DNA of 64,000 nt from Falsibacillus pallidus (GCF_003350505.1 NZ_QQAY01000001.1:434001-498000), one strand, 5' to 3'; shown: positions 18,898 through 28,634, numbered from the stretch's first letter. Made by a program: numbers and translations. The notes: generated from the sequence alone by a model not told the origin.

Positions 18898-20247
18898 ATG
18901 AAAAACAAACAGCAAAAGATGACTTTGTTCACCCTGACTTGGCCCATCTTTATAGAAATAATGCTTCACATGCTAATGGGAAATGCAGACACACTCATGT
19001 TGAGCCAATATTCAGACCAGGCAGTAGCAGCAGTTGGCGTATCCAACCAAATTTTATCTCTAATCATCGTTATGTTTGGATTTGTAGCAGCCGGAACGGC
19101 CATCATCACTTCCCAGAATATAGGGGCATCCAATCACCTGGCAGCCAGGGAAGTTTCCGTCGTTTCTTTATGGGTCAATTTAGGATTTGGCCTCCTGCTA
19201 AGCTCTATCCTAGTCATCTTTCATAAAAACCTGCTTGCCATGATGTCGCTTCCGCCTGAATTAATGAAAGACGGAACAGCTTATCTGGCAATAGTCGGCG
19301 GATTCATCTTTATTGAAGCTCTGGTCATGACATCAGGCGCCATCATCCGAAGCTACGGATATACGAAAGATGCTATGTATGTCACTATCGGGATGAACAT
19401 CCTGAATATCATCGGAAATTATCTGTTCATATTCGGAGCATTCGGGGTTCCTGTCCTTGGAGTCACTGGAGTGGCCATCTCCACTTCAGTCAGCAGATTT
19501 GCGGGACTTCTTGCCATGGGCATCTTGCTTAAGAAACGGATTCCTGGGGAACTTCCATTTAAAAAGATTCTTAAACTCCCTTCCATCCATGTCAAAAACC
19601 TGCTGAAGATTGGGATCCCTTCTGCCGGGGAACAATTATCCTACAATTCTTCGCAGATGCTTATCACTTATTTTATCTCAATGATTGGAACGGAAGCTCT
19701 GACCACCAAAGTTTACACACAAAATTTAATGATGTTCATTTATTTGTTCAGTGTAGCCATCAGCCAAGGGACACAGATCCTCGTAGGAAGGATGATTGGT
19801 TCCCGACAGACAGACGATGCCTACCATCGATGCATGAGAAGTTTGAAGATCGCCGTCTCCATTTCCTTTGCTATGGCGCTCGTATTTTCATTATTTGCCC
19901 GTCATTTATTCGCCATTTTTACAGACAATCAAACAATTATTGAATCAGGCATCCTATTAATCTATTTAACGATTCTACTTGAGCCTGGGAGAGCCTTTAA
20001 TCTAGTTATCATCAATTCTCTAAGAGCTGCTGGAGACGTTAGATTCCCTGTGTACATGGGAATTTTGTCCATGTGGGGTGTCAGCGTGACCATTTCCTAT
20101 TTTTTAGGCGTTGGGTTAGGATTGGGCCTGGTAGGAATATGGATTTCGTTCATTGCAGACGAATGGCTCAGAGGACTTCTCATGCTGAGACGCTGGAAAT
20201 CAAAAATATGGCTAAGAAAGTCCTTTATACAAAAAGCCGTTTCATAA
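18898..20247 (+). CDS. yisQ: MATE-family multidrug efflux protein
   Basis: Twelve-helix cation-antiporting efflux protein of 449 residues with the MATE two-fold repeat: LTWPIFIEIMLHMLMGNADTLMLS at the N-terminus, and the matching GIPSAGEQLSYNSSQMLITYF after residue 240. The conserved Gln/Asn in VGVSNQILSLI are present. The symbol is suggested by its place next to asnO, where B. subtilis has yisQ, and is less certain than the family. It starts at ATG 18898 after GGGGAG. Substrates are unknown. Confidence 0.85.
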   Translation: MKNKQQKMTLFTLTWPIFIEIMLHMLMGNADTLMLSQYSDQAVAAVGVSNQILSLIIVMFGFVAAGTAIITSQNIGASNHLAAREVSVVSLWVNLGFGLLLSSILVIFHKNLLAMMSLPPELMKDGTAYLAIVGGFIFIEALVMTSGAIIRSYGYTKDAMYVTIGMNILNIIGNYLFIFGAFGVPVLGVTGVAISTSVSRFAGLLAMGILLKKRIPGELPFKKILKLPSIHVKNLLKIGIPSAGEQLSYNSSQMLITYFISMIGTEALTTKVYTQNLMMFIYLFSVAISQGTQILVGRMIGSRQTDDAYHRCMRSLKIAVSISFAMALVFSLFARHLFAIFTDNQTIIESGILLIYLTILLEPGRAFNLVIINSLRAAGDVRFPVYMGILSMWGVSVTISYFLGVGLGLGLVGIWISFIADEWLRGLLMLRRWKSKIWLRKSFIQKAVS

Positions 20248-20251
20248 TATG

Positions 20252-20284
20252 AAAGCAGCCTACGAAAATAGGCTGCTTTTTTTA
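20252..20284. terminator. Bidirectional terminator between MATE gene and asnO
   Basis: Eleven-base stem AAAGCAGCCTA / TAGGCTGCTTT flanked by A and T tracts. Confidence 0.88.
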
Positions 20285-22132
20285 TCGATCCAGCAATATA
20301 ATATTATTTTTCTCAAACCAATAGTCTACTTGAATAAGATAAGCAAGCAGCTGCGGCCCTTTCATCAGCTGTCCGTACCAAGGCACTCGGAAAGCATCCC
20401 CTCCGCTGTCTACAATTGCTTGCAGCTTCCGAGAGTCGAACAGCTCCAAAAGGACACTCGAACGATTATTCAAGATTTGCGTCAGCTTATCTTTGACAAG
20501 CTTCGTATAAACGGGGTGATGGGTCTTTGGATAAGGGCTTTTTTTCCGGTAAAGAATGTCATGCGGCAAAACCCCTTCAAGCGATTTCCTTAACAGCCCC
20601 TTCTCTCTTCCATCGGCCATCTTCCAATCCCAAGGGATATTCCAAGCGTACTCGACAAGTCTGTGATCAGCAAAAGGAACTCGGACTTCCAAGCTCGCTC
20701 CCATGCTCATTCGATCTTTCCGATCAAGCAGAGTCGTCATGAACCAGACCATATTTAAATAAAACAGTTCTCTTCTCCTTGCTTCTAAAGGACTTTCCCC
20801 CTCAAGGCAAGGAGTCTCATCAACCGTATTCTGGTAGACTGCCTGAACATATTCATCAAGCTTCAATTTACTTTTCCATGAATCATTCAAGAGTCCTTGC
20901 CTCTCTTCTGTTGACCTCATCCATGGAAATCCTTTTCTGTTTAAATCATCCTCGCGATGAAACCATGGATATCCCCCGAATATTTCATCTGCGCATTCCC
21001 CTGAAAGACTGACAACAAAGTCCTGCTTAATCTCTTTGCAGAACCAAAGAAGGGAAGAATCCACATCTGCCATACCCGGGAGGTCCCTGACCAGCACGGC
21101 TTCTTCAAGGTTTTCAACCAATTCTTCCTGTGAAATAACACTATAGTGATGCTTCGTTCCAAATGTATTGACCATTTGTTCGATCCATGGTCCATCAGAG
21201 TTCGGCTGAAAGGCATCCGCTTTAAAGAACTGGTCATTTCCTTCATAATCAATGGAATACGTATGGAGGGCTCCTTTTCCTTCCCGCTTGAATTGATTGG
21301 CAGCAATAGCCGTAATGGCGCTGGAATCCAACCCGCCAGAAAGAAATGTACATAATGGTACATCTGACACAAGCTGCCTCGTCACCGCATCATTCAATAG
21401 AAAGCCTACGTTTTCAACTGTCTCATCAAATGTATCTCGGTGTCTCTCACTTTTGACATTCCAGTATCGCCATATCTTCAGTCCATCACGTGAAAATGTC
21501 AATGCATGGCCAGGGCGAAGTTCGTTCAGATTTTTAAATACGCCATTCCCCGGCGATCTGGATGGACCAAGGCCTAGCACTTCTGAGAGCCCGGTGCGGT
21601 CTATTTCCGGTTTCATATCTTTGTGGGCCAAAACGGTTTTCATCTCTGAACCAAAGATGAATCCCCTATTTATTTCTGCATAAAAAAGAGGCTTTACCCC
21701 AAGCCTGTCGCGTCCGATGAACAATTGCTCCTTTTGGCTGTCCCAAACAGCAAAGGCAAATATCCCATTTAGAAAGTCAACGCAATTTTCCCGCCATTCT
21801 ATATACGCATTCAGCAAAACTTCTGTATCCGAATGACCTTGAAACGAATATCCTTTAGAGAGCAATTCTTTTCTCAAATCCTCTGTGTTATATAATTCTC
21901 CATTATAGCAGAGGGTGAAAACGTGCTCTCCGCGCTTTCTTGACATTGGTTGCCTGCCTCCAGCCGGGTCTACGACAACCAAACGCTTATGTCCAAGTGC
22001 TGCATGCTGATTCGACCATATGTTGACATCATCTGGTCCTCTTTTACTTAATGTATCTGTCATTTTCTTAATGACATCCAGCTCATTATTTAAATTATGA
22101 TGAAAATGAATCCATCCAGTTATGCCGCACAT
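20282..22132 (-). CDS. asnO: Glutamine-hydrolysing asparagine synthetase AsnO
   Basis: Makes asparagine from aspartate, glutamine and ATP. The 616 residues have the N-terminal Ntn glutaminase domain beginning MCGITGWIHF, where Cys2 becomes the catalytic N-terminal residue, with KRGPDD, YNGELYN and SDTEVLL of the glutamine site. The synthetase domain starts about residue 225 with the pyrophosphate loop FLSGGLDSSAI and contains SLSGECADEIFGGYPWF. The C-terminal FADHRLVEYAWNIPW and KSPYPKTHHPVYTK strongly recall B. subtilis AsnO (YisO), the sporulation-linked paralogue, more than AsnB. Its neighbours support that. It is convergent with the MATE gene. Confidence 0.93.
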   Translation of the reverse strand: MCGITGWIHFHHNLNNELDVIKKMTDTLSKRGPDDVNIWSNQHAALGHKRLVVVDPAGGRQPMSRKRGEHVFTLCYNGELYNTEDLRKELLSKGYSFQGHSDTEVLLNAYIEWRENCVDFLNGIFAFAVWDSQKEQLFIGRDRLGVKPLFYAEINRGFIFGSEMKTVLAHKDMKPEIDRTGLSEVLGLGPSRSPGNGVFKNLNELRPGHALTFSRDGLKIWRYWNVKSERHRDTFDETVENVGFLLNDAVTRQLVSDVPLCTFLSGGLDSSAITAIAANQFKREGKGALHTYSIDYEGNDQFFKADAFQPNSDGPWIEQMVNTFGTKHHYSVISQEELVENLEEAVLVRDLPGMADVDSSLLWFCKEIKQDFVVSLSGECADEIFGGYPWFHREDDLNRKGFPWMRSTEERQGLLNDSWKSKLKLDEYVQAVYQNTVDETPCLEGESPLEARRRELFYLNMVWFMTTLLDRKDRMSMGASLEVRVPFADHRLVEYAWNIPWDWKMADGREKGLLRKSLEGVLPHDILYRKKSPYPKTHHPVYTKLVKDKLTQILNNRSSVLLELFDSRKLQAIVDSGGDAFRVPWYGQLMKGPQLLAYLIQVDYWFEKNNIILLDR

Positions 22133-22311
22133 AGTCTTGCCCCTCTCTTTCTTCTAGTCGCACTTAAATAGGCATGCATTATCCTATGCACTGCCCTAGG
22201 GAATAGTTATTCGTCCCAAAAAAATTAAAACCCCCGGCTGCATGACGGTATGAAATCCATTTTGGATGTCAAAAAATAGTGAGTAGAGTAAGAATATTGG
22301 AGGTTTCTTTC

Positions 22312-22872
22312 GTGAAGCACAAAAATCGCAGTCAATTGCTGGATCGGCAAACACGTGCTTTTACAACAGGCACTGTGGAATTAATCAATGATCAATGGAT
22401 ATTTTTCGATGAAGAAACAGATGAAGCATCCATGCTTGAATATTATATAGATCAAGAAATTGAAGTACTCCGCTTTAACAGTTGGGAAAAAGGCCAGCTT
22501 CTCGAGGAAGGTCAAATCAATCTTCCATACGGCATCGTTGCTCTGGAGAACTCTGCTTCTATCAGAATCAAGAAAAATCTCGTTTTTTCCCTGGAGATGC
22601 TGCTGGATGATTTGAACGACGATGCATTCATTCAATTCATCACTAGTTTAAACACAGCCCATTTCTCCATCTATGATTGCATCTATTGCCACAACCATTT
22701 ATCTTTTCTTCAGAAAAGCGGACGCAGGGAAGGGGTCAATTTCTTGATGTTCGACAATATGGATGGAATCTGTGCGGTTCAGCACCATTTCCGGTACAAC
22801 GAAAAAAATCAGGATCGCTTCGAATTTACATTGAATACAGGGAAAAGATTCATAATAGAAAAATTACCCTAA
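22312..22872 (+). CDS. yisN: YisN-like protein, DUF2777 (186 aa)
   Basis: Soluble protein of 186 residues without recognisable catalytic motifs. The N-terminal half has RTRAFTTGTVE-like beta-rich sequence (RQTRAFTTGTVELINDQWIF) and an acidic EETDEASMLEYY. The middle carries CIYCHNHLSFL, two Cys and two His in a CxxCHNH arrangement that could bind a metal. I assign DUF2777/YisN from memory and from its position divergent from asnO, as in B. subtilis. GTG 22312 follows TTGGAGG; the upstream in-frame start at 22279 has no ribosome site. Function unknown. Confidence 0.75.
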   Translation: MKHKNRSQLLDRQTRAFTTGTVELINDQWIFFDEETDEASMLEYYIDQEIEVLRFNSWEKGQLLEEGQINLPYGIVALENSASIRIKKNLVFSLEMLLDDLNDDAFIQFITSLNTAHFSIYDCIYCHNHLSFLQKSGRREGVNFLMFDNMDGICAVQHHFRYNEKNQDRFEFTLNTGKRFIIEKLP

Positions 22873-22877
22873 AAATG

Positions 22878-22918
22878 AGACAGCCGCCCCAAATCAAATT
22901 GGGACGGCTGTTTTATTT
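22878..22918. terminator. Bidirectional terminator between yisN-like gene and the EAL gene
   Basis: ACAGCCG + CCCCAAAT pairs with ATTGGGA + CGGCTGT, flanked by AAAAA and TTTTATTT. It overlaps the last bases of the convergent gene. Confidence 0.85.
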
Positions 22919-25828
22919 GGCTCTGGCTTTCATTTCCCGATTCAACGGGAGCCATTGATAAAGTTCGCTTGCTTTCATTGGCTTAGCGATATAATAGCCC
23001 TGTGCAAAATCACAATTCATTGACTCCAGGAGGAGAAGCTGATCCAATGTTTCCACCCCTTCTGCGATGACCTGCAGACGAAGTCCTTCTCCCATGGTCA
23101 TGATTGCTTTGACAATAGCAAAATCAGGCGAGCTTTCACTTAGGTTCATAATGAACGAACGATCAATTTTTAAGATATGGAATGGCAAATGTTTAATATA
23201 GCTCAAGGATGAGTAGCCTGTACCGAAATCATCAATGGAAATATTCACACCGATTTCGCCCAGGGTTTTAAGCCTTTCCATCGTTGAATCTGACTGATCG
23301 ATCATCACGCCTTCAGTTAATTCCAAGTGAATTCTTTCCGGGCTGATTGCTGTTTTTTCAATGGTTTCCTTTATTTCATAGATAAACGAAGGATCTTGGA
23401 ATTGTTGGGCAGATACATTTATGGACATGGATAAATCGTGATATCCCTGCCGTTCAAGTTCTTTTAGCTGAAGCGAAGCTGTCTCAAGGACCCAGCTTCC
23501 GATTGGGATGATGATTCCCATTTCTTCAGCAAGAGGGATAAAATCAGCTGGGGACACCAAGCCCCTCTGCGGATGCTCCCATCGGATGAGGGCTTCAAGC
23601 CCCGTCACCTTTTTATTTCTTATATCTAAGATAGGCTGGTAGACGAGAAAGAATTCTCCGTTATCCAGCGCTCTCCTCAACTGGCTTTCAAGTTCTACCC
23701 TTCTTAATGCATCTTCATTCATATCATTCGAGAAAAACAACAGGTTGTTTCCACCATGCAGTTTCACTTGATTGAGGGCGGTATCTGCGTTCTGCATCAG
23801 CTGCTCTGTTTCCAATCCATCCTGTGGATAAACGGCAATACCCATGCTTGCTGTGACAAAGAACTCCTTGTCTTTAAAGCTGAACGGTTCCTGGACTTTG
23901 TCAAGCAATTTTCTCCCTGTATCCACAACAGCTTCATCATCAATATCCTTGGTGAGGAGGATGGTGAACTTATCGCTTCCGAATCTTCCCAAATATGCGC
24001 CATTCGGCAAAGCACCTTGGAGTCTTGCTGCAAGCTCCTTCAACATTAGATCCCCCGCAAAATGTCCGAGAGTATCATTGATGATCTTGAACCGGTCAAT
24101 ATCGACAAAGATGACGGCAAGCCGCCGTTTCTTCTTCTTTGCCCGGTGAAGCATCTCTTCAAGCACTTCGTTGAATTTAGAACGGTTCGGCAGGCCCGTA
24201 TCATAATCATAATTGGAAAGCCTTGAGATCTCTTGCTGGATTTTCTTTTGTTCGGTCATATTTTTTCCTATGCCGTAAATTCCGACGCACTTGCCATTAA
24301 TGGTGATAGGGATATTTTTAATCTGGAAATGAACCTTTTCTGCATTCTGCGTGTTTACAAGAAGTTCATAGTATTGTTCCTTCCCTTGTACAGCCTTGTG
24401 AAAATGACGCCTAACGAGCGCATGGTTCTCTGGTTCCACCCATTTCAATGCTGATTTTCCAATGACCATTTCTTCTTCCTGGCCGAATGTTTTAAGGAAG
24501 GATGCATTTACACTTGTAAAGATGCCATTTAAATCAGTTGAATAAACAAAATCATTATTATTGTCAAAAAGGGATCGATAGTAGCTTTCGGAACGTTCAA
24601 TATTCACCCGAAGCTGATTGATATCTTCTGAAGTAGCATTAATCAAATGAGTCAAGGCTGATAAATTTTTGACTTCTGAAGAAATGTCATATTTAAACCT
24701 TAAATCCTTATGTATAGAAAGTGGGCTTTCAGAAATGGCCAAATAAGTTAGCGCATGGGCAAAAAGCCTTGGCGGTTCATCCGCTTTTTTCCCAATCTCT
24801 CCGTTAGAAAAGAAGCCGCACACCGGTGAAATCCTGCTCATCATTTCCAGTTCTTCAGAAATATATTTGGATAGGGTGTTTTTTCTTCCAATGCAATTGT
24901 ATAAAAAGATGGATTCAACGGGCTTTTTGTTGAGCCTTTTTAATTCTTTAATCGATTCTTCCATTAACTTTTCTATATTGGCATAAGCAAAATTGATTTC
25001 TTCACCCTGCTCGATTTCATGGCTCATCTGAATGGCCCCGTGATCAAGGACATTGTAGATAAAAAGGGCCTCATCCCCTTTTCTAAAAGGGATTTGGATA
25101 GCGGATTGCGGAAGCCGCGCCACAAAATCTTCACCTAAATATCTCCTGATGATTGATGTAGGTTTTTTATGATCGATTTCATAAATAGTCTTGCCTGAAG
25201 CCTTTGTCACAATAAATGGGCGCCCGATATCCTCCCATTGTTCATTTACAGAGGAATTCACAATCAAGTCCTTGCCGCTCAATGCAGCAACGGCCATTCC
25301 CCTTTCTTCGGCAGCATATTCATTCATTACGATTGTATCCCTGCAATTCGGTATATCGGCAGCAACTCCACCGGAGAATGCGATCCCAGGATAAAGTTCA
25401 TGAACTTTCTCTAATATATAGCTGAAACTCAGCTCAAGATGGCTGATAAGGAATATGATAGCTTTAGTATCTTCCGTGATTAATTCTTTGCTGATCTTTT
25501 CAATAATAGCCTGTTCATCCATTCTTGTCTCAAGGTTGAACAAGCGGGTAGAAAGATTGGTATTTTCGAAGGTTGTAAAAGAAATGATTGGCACGTCTTT
25601 ATTGATGATTTCATGATGTGATATGGCATAGGTGGTGCTGCATCCAATGAGCGCTGCTTTCGGGAGGGCATCTACAACAGCCGTCCTGATTTTTTCAGCC
25701 TGGTCTTTCCCTCCTTGTCCTAAAAAAACCTGAACAAGAATGGAATTAACCTTATCGAGATTATGAGATGCTATATAGTCCAAAAGTCCTTCAACGCTTT
25801 CATATCGATAGTTATAGGTTTTTGCCAT
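22913..25828 (-). CDS. FIST-PAS-GGDEF-EAL sensory protein, probable c-di-GMP phosphodiesterase
   Basis: Cytosolic sensory protein of 971 residues from ATG 25828 (GGTGA four bases upstream); the longer frame to 25957 runs through the neighbour's terminator. Order: FIST N and C domains (about 15-365), which bind small ligands in related sensors; a short coiled coil (about 395-415); PAS (about 412-530); GGDEF (about 538-700); EAL (about 710-960). The GGDEF active-site motif reads GSDKF at 617-621, which should abolish cyclase activity. The EAL domain keeps its catalytic set: EALIRW at 745-750, Asn804 in SINVSAQQF, ELTEG, IDDFGTGYS (865-873), KIDRSF, AEGVET and QGYYIAKP. So it likely degrades c-di-GMP in response to a FIST ligand, with GGDEF as an allosteric module. 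Confidence 0.92.
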   Translation of the reverse strand: MAKTYNYRYESVEGLLDYIASHNLDKVNSILVQVFLGQGGKDQAEKIRTAVVDALPKAALIGCSTTYAISHHEIINKDVPIISFTTFENTNLSTRLFNLETRMDEQAIIEKISKELITEDTKAIIFLISHLELSFSYILEKVHELYPGIAFSGGVAADIPNCRDTIVMNEYAAEERGMAVAALSGKDLIVNSSVNEQWEDIGRPFIVTKASGKTIYEIDHKKPTSIIRRYLGEDFVARLPQSAIQIPFRKGDEALFIYNVLDHGAIQMSHEIEQGEEINFAYANIEKLMEESIKELKRLNKKPVESIFLYNCIGRKNTLSKYISEELEMMSRISPVCGFFSNGEIGKKADEPPRLFAHALTYLAISESPLSIHKDLRFKYDISSEVKNLSALTHLINATSEDINQLRVNIERSESYYRSLFDNNNDFVYSTDLNGIFTSVNASFLKTFGQEEEMVIGKSALKWVEPENHALVRRHFHKAVQGKEQYYELLVNTQNAEKVHFQIKNIPITINGKCVGIYGIGKNMTEQKKIQQEISRLSNYDYDTGLPNRSKFNEVLEEMLHRAKKKKRRLAVIFVDIDRFKIINDTLGHFAGDLMLKELAARLQGALPNGAYLGRFGSDKFTILLTKDIDDEAVVDTGRKLLDKVQEPFSFKDKEFFVTASMGIAVYPQDGLETEQLMQNADTALNQVKLHGGNNLLFFSNDMNEDALRRVELESQLRRALDNGEFFLVYQPILDIRNKKVTGLEALIRWEHPQRGLVSPADFIPLAEEMGIIIPIGSWVLETASLQLKELERQGYHDLSMSINVSAQQFQDPSFIYEIKETIEKTAISPERIHLELTEGVMIDQSDSTMERLKTLGEIGVNISIDDFGTGYSSLSYIKHLPFHILKIDRSFIMNLSESSPDFAIVKAIMTMGEGLRLQVIAEGVETLDQLLLLESMNCDFAQGYYIAKPMKASELYQWLPLNREMKARAK

Positions 25829-25896
25829 TTTTTCACCACGCTTACATATTATATATAAAAAATACCATATCCCCCAATCATTGAATATCATTATTA

Positions 25897-25926
25897 CAAA
25901 AAAAAGAGCCAAAAAGGCTCTTTTTT
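25897..25926 (-). terminator. Terminator of yisL
   Basis: Stem AAGAGCC / GGCTCTT with an AT loop followed on the minus strand by eight T. Confidence 0.85.
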
Positions 25927-25934
25927 GATCCATT

Positions 25935-26309
25935 TTATAAAAATGGGTGGAATCCAAGCGGAAGGCGAAGCCCTAAATATAGAACAAGCGCAAGGGCGAT
26001 GACGAAAATCACCCAGAACGATCCAGCGTTCTTCCCTTTGGAAATTTTGATCAAGATCATTTCAAACATGGAAATAACCAATAAACCTGCAAGGACCTTA
26101 ATGCCATAAAGTGCATGGTTGGCAGATTCATTTCCGAATGGATAAAGCAGGATTCCGGTGATAATGATCAGTATGTAAAAGACACGCAGAATCATCTGAA
26201 CGATTTTAAATCCTTTCAAGTTGCCGCTCTTATGCAAGGACAGTGCAACAATGAACAAGATAATCGCAATTGCCCATGTAGTAATGTGGGCATGTGTAGT
26301 ACTCATCAT
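25935..26309 (-). CDS. yisL: YisL-family membrane protein (DUF1516)
   Basis: Integral membrane protein of 124 residues with four helices: HITTWAIAIILFIVALSL, ILRVFYILIIITGILLY, VLAGLLVISMFEMILI and WVIFVIALALVLYLGLRL. The N-terminal HAHITTW and C-terminal LPLGFHPFL ends fit B. subtilis YisL. ATG 26309 is nine bases from GGAGG; another ATG follows at 26306. The long frame up to 26375 has no ribosome site. It follows yisK with an 86-base gap and may be cotranscribed. Function unknown. Confidence 0.85.
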   Translation of the reverse strand: MMSTTHAHITTWAIAIILFIVALSLHKSGNLKGFKIVQMILRVFYILIIITGILLYPFGNESANHALYGIKVLAGLLVISMFEMILIKISKGKNAGSFWVIFVIALALVLYLGLRLPLGFHPFL

Positions 26310-26395
26310 ATATTTTTTCCTCCAATCCATTTCCTCTAAATTAATGCTTCCCATATCATACCATAGCGCATGCAAAATGTAGAACTAGTTATGTC

Positions 26396-27310
26396 CTATT
26401 CCTTAACAATATTGTGAAGAACACCGATTCCTTCAATTTCAACCTCGATTGTATCGCCAGGTTTCAGGTACTTTGGAGGTTTAAAGCCTTTTCCCACTCC
26501 TGCAGGTGTACCTGTTGCAATGATATCACCCGGCTCAAGCGTCATTCCTTTTGATAATACAGAAATGATTTCATCAATCGGGAAAATAAAATGCTCCGTA
26601 CTGGAATCTTGGCGAATCTCACCGTTTACTTTTGTCTTGATATTCAATGAATGGGGATCTGTGATGAGTGATGAATGAACAACCCATGGCCCCATTGGAC
26701 AGAAGGTATCGAGGCTTTTCCCAATGAAAAATTGTTTGTGCCTTGCCTGAAGGTCGCGGGCAGTTACATCGTTGATGATGGTATAGCCAAAGACATGCTT
26801 CAGGGCATCCTCCCTCGAAATGTTCCGACCACCTGTCCCGATGACGACCGCGAGCTCCCCTTCATAATCCAATGCATCTGTCAAGGATGGATGCGGGTCG
26901 ATGGCGTCCCCTTGCCCGATGATGGAAGTAGGCGGCTTAGTGAACATCATAATATCTGTTGGGATATCCGCTTCTGTGCCCAATTCAAGTGCATGTTCCC
27001 GATAGTTTTTCCCAACGCACAGAATATGTTTGGGCGGCCTCGGTATTGGTGGTCCGATGATGGCTTCTGCTGCAGATTCTTGATAGATTGAAGGATCGGA
27101 GCAAGATTTCCCGAAATTGATCCATTTGTTTACTTCTTTAATGAATGTTTCGCCTTTTTCGATTGCCTGCAGCATGGTTTCAGGATAATCTGTTCCCTTT
27201 TCGGATGCATGATGAAGGGCTTTCAGATCCCATATATATGTTTCATCCCCTGATACGACACCTAAACTGAAAGACTGCTTTTCTTCCATTTTATAAGAAA
27301 CAAATTTCAC
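26396..27310 (-). CDS. yisK: Fumarylacetoacetate hydrolase-family enzyme YisK
   Basis: FAH-fold metal-dependent enzyme of 304 residues. The fold starts near residue 95 with ILCVGKNYREHALE; metal ligands lie in DYEGELAVVIG and the preceding acidic turn, and the active-site segment NDVTARDLQARHKQFFIGKSLD is intact, as is IATGTPAGVGKG. B. subtilis YisK has been characterised as an oxaloacetate decarboxylase that associates with the Mbl cytoskeleton; the neighbouring yisL and gerP genes support orthology. Decarboxylase activity here is inferred. Confidence 0.87.
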   Translation of the reverse strand: MKFVSYKMEEKQSFSLGVVSGDETYIWDLKALHHASEKGTDYPETMLQAIEKGETFIKEVNKWINFGKSCSDPSIYQESAAEAIIGPPIPRPPKHILCVGKNYREHALELGTEADIPTDIMMFTKPPTSIIGQGDAIDPHPSLTDALDYEGELAVVIGTGGRNISREDALKHVFGYTIINDVTARDLQARHKQFFIGKSLDTFCPMGPWVVHSSLITDPHSLNIKTKVNGEIRQDSSTEHFIFPIDEIISVLSKGMTLEPGDIIATGTPAGVGKGFKPPKYLKPGDTIEVEIEGIGVLHNIVKE

Positions 27311-27340
27311 TTTTCACCACTCCTATTTTTATATGATCTT

Positions 27341-28489
27341 TTATTTATAGGTCCATTTTCTCCATATGCTTTCCATTGGGCCATATGTGAATTTGCTGAA
27401 CCATATTTCAGCGAGAATTACTTGGATCATAAAAATCCCAATGGCAACCCATACACCAGTCTCAAGCGGCAAGCGGTTGTACATCCCCATTCCATAACCA
27501 TAAAAAATGAAGGATGAAAGAATCGACTGCATTAAATAGATGGTCAATGACATTCTCCCGGCGGCTGCTAATGGCTTTAAGATTTTTCCTGCCAGGGGAT
27601 TTACAACAATCAGAAGGATTGCTGCAATATACCCCATCCCGGTGATCGGCCCCCCGATAATGTCCTGAATGTATAGAAAAACGGTATTTTGAAGCAGGAG
27701 ATAAGGAAGCGATTTCAATAAAATGCCCAAGAAGAGAAGAACCGTCATCCCTGCAATCCAATACCCTTTATTTTCTTTCACTTTTTTAAACAAATCAGCT
27801 TTAAACGCCCCTGCCCCTATCATCATCATTGGAAAGATTGTCGTAAGCATATAAAGAAAGTTGACCGGATTATTGACTGCATACCAATCTATTAACCTTT
27901 GATGCAAGGCATCAAAATAAGAGGATGACGTGTAGGAAGCAATGGAGTCCTTCACTCCTCCAATATCTGTCCAAAGCATAGCGCCATAGGGATTCGCGAT
28001 TGAGCTCCAACTCAAGTAAAAAACAAACAATAAATTAGGGATCAGAAGCAGAGTCAGGCCAAAGGAAATCAGTCGTCTTCCTGAGTATGGCAGGACTGTC
28101 ATCAGCAAGAAACCAAGCAGCGCATAAATGATCAGGATATCTCCGAACCATATAAAAACGGCGTGCAGTACCCCGATGAAAAGTAATAGGGCGAGTCTCC
28201 TGCTCCCTATTCGACTAAACCTTGCACCCTTTTTCAACGCTCTTTGTCTGATGGCTGCCAGTCCGAATCCGAAAAGCAGCGCAAAAATGGGATAGACGCT
28301 TCCCTCCAGAAAAATATCGATCCATTCATAATTGATAAGTGTATTACGGAATTCCCACCATTCAAATGGGTTTATGTAAAGGACCGGTGTGTGGAATGAA
28401 ATGATATTCACAATGAAAATGCCTACTAATGCAAGCCCTCTTAAAATATCTATGGATAATATCCGGTCCTTTGATGAAATAGGCTCCAT
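27341..28489 (-). CDS. DUF418-family membrane protein
   Basis: Polytopic membrane protein of 382 residues with about ten helices. It opens DRILSIDILRGLALVGIFIVNI, the signature of the DUF418/YeiB group (related to the acyltransferase-3-like superfamily), and carries the C-terminal DUF418 region with GRMSLTIYLMQSILSSFIFYG from about residue 310. ATG 28489 follows AGGAGG. It ends 30 bases before yisK on the same strand, so DUF418-yisK-yisL may be one unit. B. subtilis homologues (YxaH, YrkO) are uncharacterised; a role in envelope modification is only a guess. Confidence 0.82.
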   Translation of the reverse strand: MEPISSKDRILSIDILRGLALVGIFIVNIISFHTPVLYINPFEWWEFRNTLINYEWIDIFLEGSVYPIFALLFGFGLAAIRQRALKKGARFSRIGSRRLALLLFIGVLHAVFIWFGDILIIYALLGFLLMTVLPYSGRRLISFGLTLLLIPNLLFVFYLSWSSIANPYGAMLWTDIGGVKDSIASYTSSSYFDALHQRLIDWYAVNNPVNFLYMLTTIFPMMMIGAGAFKADLFKKVKENKGYWIAGMTVLLFLGILLKSLPYLLLQNTVFLYIQDIIGGPITGMGYIAAILLIVVNPLAGKILKPLAAAGRMSLTIYLMQSILSSFIFYGYGMGMYNRLPLETGVWVAIGIFMIQVILAEIWFSKFTYGPMESIWRKWTYK

Positions 28490-28606
28490 TTTCCTCCTCC
28501 TTGCTAAGCCTTGGCCATGCTGCTTTATGTATTAAAAGTAATTTTGACCGGTGCTTCATGCTGTCTCATTTATTTTACAATGCTTTTTGAAATTAGGCGA
28601 ATGAAT

Positions 28607-28634
28607 CACATTTCCCCCATCCCTTCATACAATG
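28607..28634 (+). promoter_or_regulatory. Sigma-K-like promoter of gerP
   Basis: CACA at 28607-28610, then 15 bases, then CATACAAT at 28626-28633, fitting the mother-cell sigma-K pattern (mACm and CATAnnnT). It lies about 35 bases upstream of gerPA. Mother-cell expression of gerP is established in B. subtilis. Confidence 0.6.

Noticed and set aside
25829-25957. N-terminal hydrophobic extension of the FIST-EAL protein suggesting a membrane anchor
   Set aside because: The extension covers the terminator of yisL and has no ribosome site; the FIST domain begins at MAKTYN.
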